Source of the DNA: Streptomyces sp. HM190
GTDB lineage: Bacteria; Actinomycetota; Actinomycetes; Streptomycetales; Streptomycetaceae
Direction: 5' to 3'
Length of the DNA stretch: 64,000 nucleotides
Assembly: GCF_009857135.1 (NCBI RefSeq)
Contig: NZ_CP047318.1
Location: 3,906,001 to 3,970,000, forward strand
Below the pieces are notes generated by a model that saw nothing but the letters and a program-made list of their open reading frames with translations, ran no database searches and was not told where the DNA came from. Of this stretch, positions 41,733 through 49,987 are shown in pieces. A program made the translations under genes and the position numbers. Numbering within the stretch: position 1 is the first letter of the stretch; the number at the start of each line of letters is the position of its first letter.

Positions 41733-43247
41733 TCAGTCGTTCAGCAGACGGGCGAGGTCGACGCGGGAGCGGGCTCGCAACTGCGTGAACACGTTCCGCA
41801 GGTGGTATTCGACCGTGCGGGTGCTGATCGCCAGTTCGCAAGCGATCTCGCGGTTGGTCGCTCCCTGCGCGACCTTCCGGGCGATGCGCAACTGCTGTGG
41901 CGTGAGGAGGCCGATCAGGCCGGGCTGCGGGGTGTCGCCCGTCGCCTCTCCTGCCGCGCGGAGTTCGTCGCGGGCGCGTTTCGCCCAGGCGGAGGCACCG
42001 CACCCCTCGAATCCCACGGCCGCGTCCCGCAAGGGCGATCTGGCTTCCACGTGCCGCCGCCGGCGGCGCAGCCACATACCGAAGGCGAGCAGGGTGCGGG
42101 CATGCTCGAAGGGACCGTCCGCCGTCTGGTGCAGGTCGAGGGCCTCCAGGAAGAGCGCCTCGCTCCGGTCCTCACGCCCGACCAGTGCCCGGCAGCGGCG
42201 GAGCACCGCGGGCGCCTGAGGATCCGCGCCCATGGCGGCCCACGCACCGTACAAGTCGACCAGATCGTCCACGCAACCGTTGCGTTCAGCGAGCACGGTC
42301 GCCTCGACGTGGCAGGGCACCGCCAGCACCCACAGGCCGAAGTGGCCCCGGCGGGGGCCGGGCCGCACGAGGAGCGAGAGCCGGGCGGCCGCGAGCTCGG
42401 GGTGACCGTGGACGAGGTCGGCCCGGGCCTGCGCCCACTCGGCGAGCGTACGGACCTGGGACAGGCCGTGCGCGTGCGCGATGTCGAGCGCGGCTCGCGC
42501 GTGCGCGGCCACCGTGGCGAGGTCGCCGGAGATGGAGGAGACCATGGCGAGGATGGCCGAGAGGTTCGCGGTGAGGTTGCGCATGCCGGGCGCGGCCCCC
42601 GCCGCGAGTCCGGTCTCGGCGTGGGCGCGGGCCTGGTGGTGGCGCCCCGCCCGCAGCTCAGCGTAGGCAAGGTGTTCCAGTGCGCTCGTCGTGAGAGCCC
42701 CTTCTCCGGCCGATCGCGCCGCCGCCAGGGCGAGGCCGAGGACATGGCGGGCCCTGGGAATGTCGCCGAGGAGCAGCGCGGCGCTCCCGGCGTTGAGCAG
42801 GTCCTCGGTGGCGTGACGTGCCGAGAACAGCTCCAGCGCCGGACCGAGCAAGGCGTTCGCGCGTCTGAAGTCACCTGTCATGACACAGCGCAGACCCGCG
42901 CAGTAGGCGCCCCAGGGAGACGTCACGGACTCCCGCGACCCGGGAGCGGACTCCCCGGCATCCGCGCCGGAGCCGCCGGCACCGTCCAGGGCACGCAGGT
43001 ACAGCTCGTGTTCACCCGCCGACCAGGCGGCGGAGGCCGCGCTCAACCGGGCCGCGACGGCGAGTTCGGGGTCCTGCCGCTCCAAGCCGTCCGCCGACAG
43101 CAGAAGGGAGTGGTAGGCGTCCATGACCGGCCCGTCACGGAGGAGCCGCCGGCCCCGCTCGAACTCCTCCCGGGCTCGCTGCACCGCCCGGCCGTCCCTG
43201 GACGGTGATTCTGTCCCATCACCCGCAACAACCATGCGCACCGTCAC
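41733..43247 (-). CDS. LuxR-type regulator with TPR-like body
   Basis: A protein of about 504 residues. The C-terminus is a LuxR helix-turn-helix (LTPQQLRIARKVAQGATNREIACELAISTRTVEYHLRNVFTQL). The rest is an all-helical TPR-like array with repeated Ala/Leu/Arg pairs. The AAA ATPase domain of large LAL regulators is missing, so this is a shortened form. GTG at 43247 is 11 bases after GGAGG; an ATG at 43235 is an alternative. It is divergent from a cutinase gene and could control it. Confidence 0.85.
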   Translation of the reverse strand: MTVRMVVAGDGTESPSRDGRAVQRAREEFERGRRLLRDGPVMDAYHSLLLSADGLERQDPELAVAARLSAASAAWSAGEHELYLRALDGAGGSGADAGESAPGSRESVTSPWGAYCAGLRCVMTGDFRRANALLGPALELFSARHATEDLLNAGSAALLLGDIPRARHVLGLALAAARSAGEGALTTSALEHLAYAELRAGRHHQARAHAETGLAAGAAPGMRNLTANLSAILAMVSSISGDLATVAAHARAALDIAHAHGLSQVRTLAEWAQARADLVHGHPELAAARLSLLVRPGPRRGHFGLWVLAVPCHVEATVLAERNGCVDDLVDLYGAWAAMGADPQAPAVLRRCRALVGREDRSEALFLEALDLHQTADGPFEHARTLLAFGMWLRRRRRHVEARSPLRDAAVGFEGCGASAWAKRARDELRAAGEATGDTPQPGLIGLLTPQQLRIARKVAQGATNREIACELAISTRTVEYHLRNVFTQLRARSRVDLARLLND

Positions 43248-43482
43248 TCTCTGTGATGCCTCCGTGGAGGAGTCACCTTTTACTACGGAAGTGACCACAA
43301 AGGTGTTCGGAATGCACCCGGCGGTTCTCGCCGCCGCTCTCTCCGCCAAGAGGCTCGTGGGACTGGTGATTTCACGGATGCTCGGAGAGCAAGGGCTTCC
43401 TACCTTCGTGCTGTGTCCCTCCCCACGGCTCCCGACCGCGGACGCGGGGCACCCGAACCGACGCACGTGGAAGAGGTACCGC

Positions 43483-44136
43483 ATGCCCGTCTCCAAGTTC
43501 TGGCGCCGTACGTCGATCGCCGCCGCCGTGACCGCCGGCGCCGCCGCTCTGGTACTGCCGTCCGACGCCTCCGCCGCCCCCTGTTCGGATGTCGAGGTGG
43601 TCTTCGCCCGGGGGACGGGCGAACGCCCCGGCCTCGGCATCGTGGGAGCACCGCTGGTCGAGGACATCAAGCGCAGGCTTCCCGGGAAGACGGTCGGGTC
43701 CCACGCGGTCGACTACGCCGCCAACGCCTCGCAGACCAGCGCCGGACCGGGCGCGACGGCCATGACGAACCACGTGACGTCCGTCGCCGCCAACTGCGCC
43801 GACACCGTCTTCGTGCTCGGCGGCTACTCGCAGGGCGCCAGCGTCACCGACATCGCCATCGGCATCCCCACGAACCTGGGCAGGGGCCGGACCATCCCCA
43901 CCGCCCTGGCACCCCGGATCAAGGCCGTCGTCGTCTACGGCAACCCGTTGCGCCTGGGGCGCCAGACCATCAACAGCGCGAGCAGCCTCTACGGACCGAA
44001 GGCCAAGGAGTTCTGCAACACGGGCGACCCGGTGTGCGCCAACGGGTTCAACTTCGCCGCCCACCTCGCCTACACCCGCAACGGCAGCGTGCAGCAGGGC
44101 GGACAGTTCGCGGCGGACCGGATCAACAGGGCCTGA
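43483..44136 (+). CDS. Secreted cutinase-family serine esterase
   Basis: A 217-residue esterase. The signal peptide (RRTSIAAAVTAGAAALVL, cleavage near ASAA) is followed by CSDVEVVFARGTGE, the cutinase start with the first disulfide cysteine and the oxyanion region. The nucleophile is in GGYSQGAS (about 117), the acid in NTGDPVC (about 182) and the histidine in FAAHLAY (about 194). It hydrolyses ester bonds of cutin-like polyesters or lipids outside the cell. AAGAGG precedes the ATG. Confidence 0.93.
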   Translation: MPVSKFWRRTSIAAAVTAGAAALVLPSDASAAPCSDVEVVFARGTGERPGLGIVGAPLVEDIKRRLPGKTVGSHAVDYAANASQTSAGPGATAMTNHVTSVAANCADTVFVLGGYSQGASVTDIAIGIPTNLGRGRTIPTALAPRIKAVVVYGNPLRLGRQTINSASSLYGPKAKEFCNTGDPVCANGFNFAAHLAYTRNGSVQQGGQFAADRINRA

Positions 44137-44152
44137 CGACGACCGGCCGGGT

Positions 44153-44186
44153 CGGACGCACGGCCTGCTCGGCGGCCGTGCGTCCG
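44153..44186 (+). terminator. Terminator of the cutinase gene
   Basis: GGACGCACGGCC and its exact complement, 12 bp (13 with the flanking C-G), around an 8-base loop, 17 bases past the cutinase stop. Confidence 0.8.
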
Positions 44187-44573
44187 GCCCGGCCGCCGAG
44201 AGGCGCGGGACGGTGGCGGGCGCGAGCGCGGCGAGCAGGCCGACGCCGTGCACGCCGTGACCGGGCACGGCCTGCGCCCGGCGCGAGCCGATGCAGTGAA
44301 GCGCCTCGACGGGCCGGTCAGCCGGCCACCGGGCGGCATGGTCGGGGTCGAAACGGCCAAAAAGCCGCCGGGCGACGCGATCTGTGCGGAGGCGGTGGCG
44401 GCGACGGTGGTGGACGGGCCGGTCCCGACCCGGACGCCGAGCCGGGCCGGGAGATCGTCCGCACCCCCGGCACCTCCCCCGGGCGACGGGCGACCGCGCC
44501 GTGGACGATGGTGGAGTCGCCGGCGACGAGCGGGGGACAACCCGTCGCCGGACCGTTCCCTCGCGCGGGGAAC

Positions 44574-44579
44574 TACCCT
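44574..44579 (+). promoter_or_regulatory. -10 box of the small membrane protein gene
   Basis: TACCCT ends 6 bases before the GTG at 44586. No Shine-Dalgarno is present; leaderless pattern. Confidence 0.55.
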
Positions 44580-44585
44580 GGTCCG

Positions 44586-44837
44586 GTGCGTGACAGAACC
44601 CAAACGAACTCCGCCGAACCCGGTGACCGGCTGATCCGTGTCGGTGCCGTCGTGTTCTTCGCCGGCGCCGTGGCCACCCTGGTCACCGTCGCCCCGCTGT
44701 TCCTCGGCACGACTCCGTTTCCCACCTACATGTTCGGTTTGAGCATGCTCATGGGTGTCGGTTTCCTCATCGCCGGCGCGGGTGTCCTGCAGTCCGTCGC
44801 GGCGGGCCGCCGGAAGGCACGGTCGCAGGCGGGCTGA
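44586..44837 (+). CDS. Small two-helix membrane protein
   Basis: An 83-residue protein, start VRDRTQTNSAEPGDRLIRVG, with two membrane helices (AVVFFAGAVATLVTVAPLFL and MFGLSMLMGVGFLIAGAGVL) joined by a short GTTPFPTY loop, and a basic C-terminus. No family recognised beyond streptomycete conserved membrane protein. The leaderless-type promoter supports the GTG start. Confidence 0.75.
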   Translation: MRDRTQTNSAEPGDRLIRVGAVVFFAGAVATLVTVAPLFLGTTPFPTYMFGLSMLMGVGFLIAGAGVLQSVAAGRRKARSQAG

Positions 44838-44858
44838 CAGTCGGCGGCGGGCCGACGG

Positions 44859-45470
44859 TCAGCGGCGGGTGTGGGCGGCCAGCCACTCGGGGAAGGCCGT
44901 CAGGTCCGCGAGGACGACGTCCGCGCCCGCCTCGCGCAGCTCCCGCTCGTCGCACGGGCCGGTGGTCACGGCGACGGAGTACGCGCCGGCGGCGCGGGCG
45001 CCGCGGACGTCCCCGACGTGGTCGCCGACATAGACGCCCGCGCCGTGCTCGCGCAGCGCCCCCGCCTTGGCCTCCGCCCACAGGTCGCCGATGACGGCGT
45101 CGGGTTCCATGCCGAGGTGCGCGATGTGCAGCTCGGCGTTCGGCTCGTACTTCGCGGTGACGACGACGGCCCGCCCGCCGGCCGCCCGCACCGCGGCGAT
45201 CGCCTCCCGCGCGCCCGGCATCGCGGGCGTCGCCTCGATCCCGATGGCCGCGTACATCTCCCGGTAGAGCGCCGCGACGGCGGGAACTTCCTCCGCGGGG
45301 AACCAGTTGGCCAGCTCCTCCACGAGCGGCGGCCCCAGCCGCGTGATCGCCAGGTCGGCGTCGATGTACGTCCCGGTCCGCGCCGCGAGGGCCTGGTAGC
45401 AGGCGTGGATGCCGGGGCGCGAGTCGATCAGGGTCATGTCGAGGTCGAAGCCGACGGTGAGGGAAGCCAT
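44859..45470 (-). CDS. HAD family hydrolase
   Basis: A 203-residue phosphatase of the Gph-like haloacid-dehalogenase group. Motif I is FDLDMTLIDS, motif II VVVTAKYEPN, and motifs III/IV KAGALREHGAGVYVGDHVGDVRGA. It has an alpha-helical cap. It would hydrolyse a small phosphate ester in the cytoplasm. CACAAT lies 6 bases before the ATG, so the message is probably leaderless. Confidence 0.9.
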   Translation of the reverse strand: MASLTVGFDLDMTLIDSRPGIHACYQALAARTGTYIDADLAITRLGPPLVEELANWFPAEEVPAVAALYREMYAAIGIEATPAMPGAREAIAAVRAAGGRAVVVTAKYEPNAELHIAHLGMEPDAVIGDLWAEAKAGALREHGAGVYVGDHVGDVRGARAAGAYSVAVTTGPCDERELREAGADVVLADLTAFPEWLAAHTRR

Positions 45471-45476
45471 GTGCCC

Positions 45477-45482
45477 ATTGTG
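45477..45482 (-). promoter_or_regulatory. -10 box of the HAD hydrolase gene
   Basis: On the minus strand CACAAT is followed by GGGCAC and the ATG, the 6-base leaderless spacing. Confidence 0.5.
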
Positions 45483-45584
45483 AAGGGGTGGGGGTGCGTC
45501 GTCGGGCCCGGGTGAGGAGGGGCTGACCGCACGGGTCCCCGCGCCGGAACCGCACACCACCCGCACCGGCGGCGCGCCCCCGGG

Positions 45585-46637
45585 CTACCGGGCGCCGCGG
45601 GGCCGTTGCGAGCGCCAGAGGAGGTACAGCGCCGAGGAGACCGCCGCGATGCGCAGCACCCACGGCCAGGTGTCCGCGAGCGCCACGTTCATCTCGCCGC
45701 GGGCGATGGGGTCCCCCCACCTGCCGTCGCTGCGCCCCCACAGCCACACGATGCCCCCGGCGGCCACCACGCCCGGCACGCCCAGCACCGCCCACTTGGA
45801 CTCCGCGGGCGTCAACTTCCGTGACAGGTAGGCGATCAGCCAGCCGAGGCCCAGCGGCACCAGGCTCCCCATGACCGCTCCCGCGACCAGCAGCGCGGCG
45901 GCCAGCAGCAGCAGCGGGTTGCTCCATCCGCCGCCGGCCGGCCGCAGCCGGGGCAGTCGGGGCCGCCACCGGCCCGCCGGGGCGTCCCCGGCCGCCGGGT
46001 CCGCGCCCGCGCCGCCCGCCGCCTTCTCCACCGCGGGCTTCGCGGCGGCGTCCGCCGGCTTCCCGTCGTCCATCGCGGGCGGCGGCTTCAGCAGCTCGGG
46101 GATCTCCACGCCGCCGACGAACCCCGGCACCGCGTCCCCGATCCCGAACCCGATGTCCACACCGCCGGGGCCTCCGCCGCCGCCCACGCGCCACCAGTCG
46201 GGCTGCGCGTCGCCGCCGCCGAGTTCGTGCAGCGGGGCGAGGTGCGGCGGGGCGGCGCCGTCCGGGGAGGTCCGGGGTGCCGGTTCGGCGGGACGCGGCC
46301 GGGGCACGGCCCTGCGGAAACCGCCGGTGAGCCCCTTGGCGCGCTCGTCCGTACCGTCGCCGGTCAACCGCTGCACGGGCACGGCGGCCCGCTCCTGCGG
46401 CGTGTCGCCGGGGCCGCCCGCCGCGGTGACGATGTCGTCGGGGGTGCCGAGGCGGGCGATGATGCGGCGGACGGCGGCCGGGCTGTCCACCGGCGCCTTG
46501 GCCCGGCGCCGGTCGATCTCGTCCCGCAGCTCCGACACCAGACGCATCCGGGTCGCGGACGGCAACTGTCGTTGCTGGGCCAGGTCACCGACCCGGCTCA
46601 GATACTCGTAGACGACCTTGTCGCTCTCAATCCCCAC
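45585..46637 (-). CDS. HAAS-domain membrane protein
   Basis: A 350-residue protein. Residues 1-75 (KVVYEYLSRVGDLAQQRQLP...RRIIARLGTPDDIVTAA) are a HAAS/DUF1700-like helical signalling domain often paired with PadR regulators. A Pro/Gly/Ala-rich disordered stretch follows (about 80-225), then four membrane helices to the C-terminus. GGAGGGG lies 5 bases before the GTG at 46637. No padR gene is adjacent. Role unknown. Confidence 0.75.
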   Translation of the reverse strand: MGIESDKVVYEYLSRVGDLAQQRQLPSATRMRLVSELRDEIDRRRAKAPVDSPAAVRRIIARLGTPDDIVTAAGGPGDTPQERAAVPVQRLTGDGTDERAKGLTGGFRRAVPRPRPAEPAPRTSPDGAAPPHLAPLHELGGGDAQPDWWRVGGGGGPGGVDIGFGIGDAVPGFVGGVEIPELLKPPPAMDDGKPADAAAKPAVEKAAGGAGADPAAGDAPAGRWRPRLPRLRPAGGGWSNPLLLLAAALLVAGAVMGSLVPLGLGWLIAYLSRKLTPAESKWAVLGVPGVVAAGGIVWLWGRSDGRWGDPIARGEMNVALADTWPWVLRIAAVSSALYLLWRSQRPRGAR

Positions 46638-46802
46638 GAAGCCCCTCCGGGGTCGACGCCTCCGAAGACGGTATCGCTTCCGAGGGAGGCGGCGCCGCGC
46701 CCAGGCCAGGGCGTCCGGCCCCTGAGCGGACGCCCCCACCCCCCAGCCGAACCGCCCGTCCCGCTCCGCCGTCAGGCCCCCCGTTCCGCCACCCCCCTCC
46801 GC

Positions 46803-46808
46803 TACCGT
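46803..46808 (+). promoter_or_regulatory. -10 box of the Helicase_C_3 gene
   Basis: TACCGT lies 7 bases before the ATG at 46816 with no ribosome site, the leaderless spacing also seen at 26969. Confidence 0.55.
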
Positions 46809-46815
46809 TGGCCGG

Positions 46816-49530
46816 ATGAGCACCGAGGAGCACAGCCCCACGCAGCCGGCGCCCCCCGGCGGAGCTGGCACGGCCCCCGGCCAACCCGAACCCGCCGAGC
46901 CCGGCGGAGCCCCCCGCTCGCTCGCGGAAGCGCTCCGCGGCCGTGACGACCGTTCGCTCGCCGCGCTGCTCCGGGCCCGCCCGGACCTCATCACCCCCGT
47001 ACCGACGGACCTGACGCAGCTGGCGACCCGCGCCGGCACCCGCGCCTCGGTGGTCCGCGCCCTGGAACGCCTGGACCGGTTCGCCCTCCAGACCGCCCAG
47101 GCCCTGGCCGTGGCCTCGGACCCGGCCCCGTACGACGAACTGCTCGGTCTCATGGCGGGCACGGACGACGAACCCGACCCGGCGGTCACGGCCGCCCTCC
47201 CCCACGCGGTCCGCGCGCTGCGCGACCAGGCCCTGGTGTGGGGCCCCGACAGCCGGCTCCGTCTCGTCCGCACGGCACGTGAGCTGCTCGCGCCGTCGCC
47301 GCAGCACCCGTCCCCCACCGGTCTGGGCCCGACCGTCGGCGAGGCGACCGCGGGCATGTCGCCGGGCCGGGTGCAGGAGATCGTCACGGCCGTGGGCCTG
47401 CCCCGCACGCACGACTCGGTGTCCGCCGTCGCCTCCCTCACCGGACTGTTCACCGACCGGCCCCGCATGGCCGCGCTCCTCGGCACCGCGCCCGCCGAGG
47501 CGCTGGACGTCCTGACCCTGCTGGTGTGGGGGCCTCCGTACGGCCAGGTCACCGCGAACCCGGCGCCGCACCTGCGCTGGCTCCTCGACCGCGGCCTGCT
47601 GCTGCCCACCGCCCCCGGCACGGTCGTCATCCCCCGCGAGGTCGCCCTGCACCTGCGGTCGGGGCGGGCGCACCGGACGGTCGAGCCGCTGCCGCCGGCC
47701 GTGGAGGCGGCGGGCACGCACCGTCCCCAGGTGGTGGACGCGACGGCGGCCGGGCAGGCGTACACGGCGCTCGCGACGGTGGAGGAGCTGCTGAAGGACT
47801 GGGACGAGGGCGGCCCGGCGGTGCTGCGGGCCGGCGGCCTGAGCGTCCGCGACCTGAAGCGGACGGCCGTCGCCCTCGACGTACCGGAACCGGTCGCCGC
47901 GTTCTGGGTGGAACTGGCGTACGCCGCGGGCCTGCTGGCCTCGGACGGCGAGGCCGACGAGCGGTACGCGGCGACCCCCGCGTACGACGAGTGGCTGGAG
48001 CTGCCGCCGGCGGAGCGCTGGGCGCGGCTCGCGTCGGCCTGGCTGGCGGCGACCCGCACGCCGGGCGTGGTCGGCGAGCGGGACGCCAAGGAGCGCACGC
48101 TGTCGGCGCTGGGACCAGGGCTGGACCGTTCGGCCGCGCCCGAGGTCCGGCACCGGGTGCTCGCCCTGCTCGCCGGGCTCCCCGAGGGCACCTCGGCCAC
48201 CCCCGACTCAGTTCTGGCGCGCCTGCGCTGGGAGCGCCCCACCAGAGCCGCGCAGCCCGCGCAGACGGCGCAGACGGCGCACCCGCCGGTCCGGGCCGAG
48301 CAGACGGCGCAGGCGGCGAAGCAGGGCCGGGCGCCGCAGGCGCCGGGCGGGCAGCCGGACGACCTGCGCTCCCGGCTGGCGCGCTGGACGCTCTCCGAGG
48401 CCGAGTCCCTCGGGATCACCGGGCGGGGCGCGCTGTCGTCCCACGGGCGGGCCCTCCTCGGCCTGCCGCCGGAGGCCGCCGCGACCGCCGACCTGCCGGA
48501 GACGCCGGGCGACAAGCTTCCCGCCCATCACGTCCCCACCCAGGCCGCCCCCGTCCCCTCCCCGGACACGGTGGCCGAACGGACCGCGGCGGCGGCCCGT
48601 GCCGCCCGGCTCCTCGCGCCGCTGCTGCCCGAGCCGCTCGACCACGTGCTGCTCCAGGCGGATCTGACGGCGGTCGCGCCGGGCCCGCTGCGGCGTCCGC
48701 TCGCCGACATGCTGGGGGTGCTGGCGGACGTGGAGTCGAAGGGTGGCGCGACGGTCTACAGGTTCACGCCGGGGTCGGTGCGCCGGGCGCTGGACGCCGG
48801 TAGCACCGCCTCCGACCTCCATGACTTCCTGACGGCCCACTCCCGTACGCCGGTGCCGCAGCCGCTCGCGTACCTGATCGACGACGTGGCACGGCGCCAC
48901 GGGCACCTGCGGATCGGCGCGGCCTCGGCGTACGTGCGGTGCGACGACGACGCGATGCTCAGCGAGATCCTCGCCGACAAGCGGTCGCAGGGGCTCGGGC
49001 TGCGCCGCCTCGCGCCGACGGTGCTCGCCGCGCAGGCGGACCCGGCGGCGCTGCTGGAGGGACTGCGCGCGATGGGGTACGCGCCGGCCGCCGAGTCCGC
49101 GGAGGGCGACGTCCTGATCACCCGCGCCCTGGCCCACCGCACCCCGGCGCGCACGGCCCCGGAGCCCGTCCCGGACGGTCCGCCGACCCCCGACGACACC
49201 CTGCTGGCCGCCGCGATCCGCGCCATCCGCGCCGGTGACCTGGCGTCGACGGCGCCCCGGCGGACGAGCGGCACCCCGGTCCCGTCCGGGACGCTGCCGC
49301 GCACCAGTTCCGCCGAGACCCTCGCCACGATGCAGGCCGCCGTCCTCACCGGCGAGGCCCTGTGGATCGGCTACGTCAACGCCGAGGGCTCCGCCAGCCA
49401 GCGCGTCATCGCCCCGGTGCGCGTCGAGGGCGGCTTCGTCACGGCGTACGACCACACGGCGGACGAGGTCCGGACGTTCCCGCTGCACCGCATCACGGGT
49501 GTCGCGGAGCTGGCGGACGACGCGATCTGA
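46816..49530 (+). CDS. Helicase-associated (Helicase_C_3/XPB-partner) protein
   Basis: A 904-residue protein without Walker motifs. The N-terminal third contains winged-helix-like segments (RSLAEALRGRDDRSLAALLRARPDLI). The central-to-C-terminal region (LLPEPLDHVLLQADLTAVAPGPL...RPLADMLGVLADVESKGGATVYRFTPGSVRRALDAG) is the Helicase_C_3 domain named for its likeness to XPB/Ssl2. The last 70 residues (LWIGYVNAEGSASQRVIAPVRVEGGFVTAYDH) look like a WYL-type fold. The XPB helicase gene lies 2 kb downstream, and the two are usual neighbours in actinobacteria, so they may work together in DNA repair. Confidence 0.82.
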   Translation: MSTEEHSPTQPAPPGGAGTAPGQPEPAEPGGAPRSLAEALRGRDDRSLAALLRARPDLITPVPTDLTQLATRAGTRASVVRALERLDRFALQTAQALAVASDPAPYDELLGLMAGTDDEPDPAVTAALPHAVRALRDQALVWGPDSRLRLVRTARELLAPSPQHPSPTGLGPTVGEATAGMSPGRVQEIVTAVGLPRTHDSVSAVASLTGLFTDRPRMAALLGTAPAEALDVLTLLVWGPPYGQVTANPAPHLRWLLDRGLLLPTAPGTVVIPREVALHLRSGRAHRTVEPLPPAVEAAGTHRPQVVDATAAGQAYTALATVEELLKDWDEGGPAVLRAGGLSVRDLKRTAVALDVPEPVAAFWVELAYAAGLLASDGEADERYAATPAYDEWLELPPAERWARLASAWLAATRTPGVVGERDAKERTLSALGPGLDRSAAPEVRHRVLALLAGLPEGTSATPDSVLARLRWERPTRAAQPAQTAQTAHPPVRAEQTAQAAKQGRAPQAPGGQPDDLRSRLARWTLSEAESLGITGRGALSSHGRALLGLPPEAAATADLPETPGDKLPAHHVPTQAAPVPSPDTVAERTAAAARAARLLAPLLPEPLDHVLLQADLTAVAPGPLRRPLADMLGVLADVESKGGATVYRFTPGSVRRALDAGSTASDLHDFLTAHSRTPVPQPLAYLIDDVARRHGHLRIGAASAYVRCDDDAMLSEILADKRSQGLGLRRLAPTVLAAQADPAALLEGLRAMGYAPAAESAEGDVLITRALAHRTPARTAPEPVPDGPPTPDDTLLAAAIRAIRAGDLASTAPRRTSGTPVPSGTLPRTSSAETLATMQAAVLTGEALWIGYVNAEGSASQRVIAPVRVEGGFVTAYDHTADEVRTFPLHRITGVAELADDAI

Positions 49531-49809
49531 CCCGCGTCGGGCCCGGATGACCCCGGGTGGCCGCGGATGCTCCCGGGTGGCCCCGGATGACCCTGAGCGG
49601 GCCTGGGGCGCCCGCCCTCCGATGCATGATCAAATCGCCGCCTCGGTGTCACCCGTTCTGGCGTACGCGGACGTTCATGCAGGCCGTCCGCGGCTTTCCC
49701 TCCGACGAGGGATCGTGAGGGAGCGCGCGCATCGGGGCGGGGGCCGCCGGGCAGCCACCTGGGGTCCGATCGCGATCGACGTCCCCGCTCGAAAGGTGCA
49801 CAGGTCCGC
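49531..49809. repeat. Short direct repeats before the small secreted peptide
   Basis: Around 49545-49600 a unit close to GGATGACCCCGGGTGGCC is repeated about three times with small changes. The rest of the gap shows no other gene. Confidence 0.5.
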
Positions 49810-49986
49810 ATGGGTCCCCTCCCCGTACTGCTCCGCGTCCTCGCCGCAGCCGCCCTGGTCGGTGTGCTCGCCTCGCCCGCCGCGGCCAACCCGCTGCCCC
49901 TGCCCCTGCCCGGACTCGGCACGATGGTCGGGGAGGGGCTCACGGTGGAGGGACCGCTCGTCCAGAACGTCAGCCTGCTGAAGTGA
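49810..49986 (+). CDS. Small secreted peptide
   Basis: A 58-residue product: MGPLPVLLRVLAAAALVGVL then ASPAAANPLPLPLPGLG...VQNVSLLK. The first 28 residues are a clear signal peptide with an ASPAAA-N site, leaving about 30 mature residues rich in Leu/Pro/Gly. No cysteines. It is short but has a plausible start and reaches the end of the gap before the convergent gene. Function unknown. Confidence 0.55.
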   Translation: MGPLPVLLRVLAAAALVGVLASPAAANPLPLPLPGLGTMVGEGLTVEGPLVQNVSLLK

Positions 49987-49987
49987 C

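Larger units (their letters stand above)
44137..44585. other. Intergenic region after the cutinase
   Basis: About 450 bases. It begins with the cutinase terminator and ends with the promoter of the small membrane protein. Between 44200 and 44560 I see high-G+C sequence without a believable gene on either strand. Confidence 0.5.

Noticed and set aside
44200..44560. Hypothetical gene on the minus strand in the post-cutinase gap
   Set aside because: The product is low-complexity and no start site or domain supports it.
45585..48515. Extension of the HAAS protein to 976 residues
   Set aside because: The extra N-terminal part is antisense to the Helicase_C_3 gene and Arg/Ser-rich. GTG at 46637 with GGAGGGG gives the proper family start.
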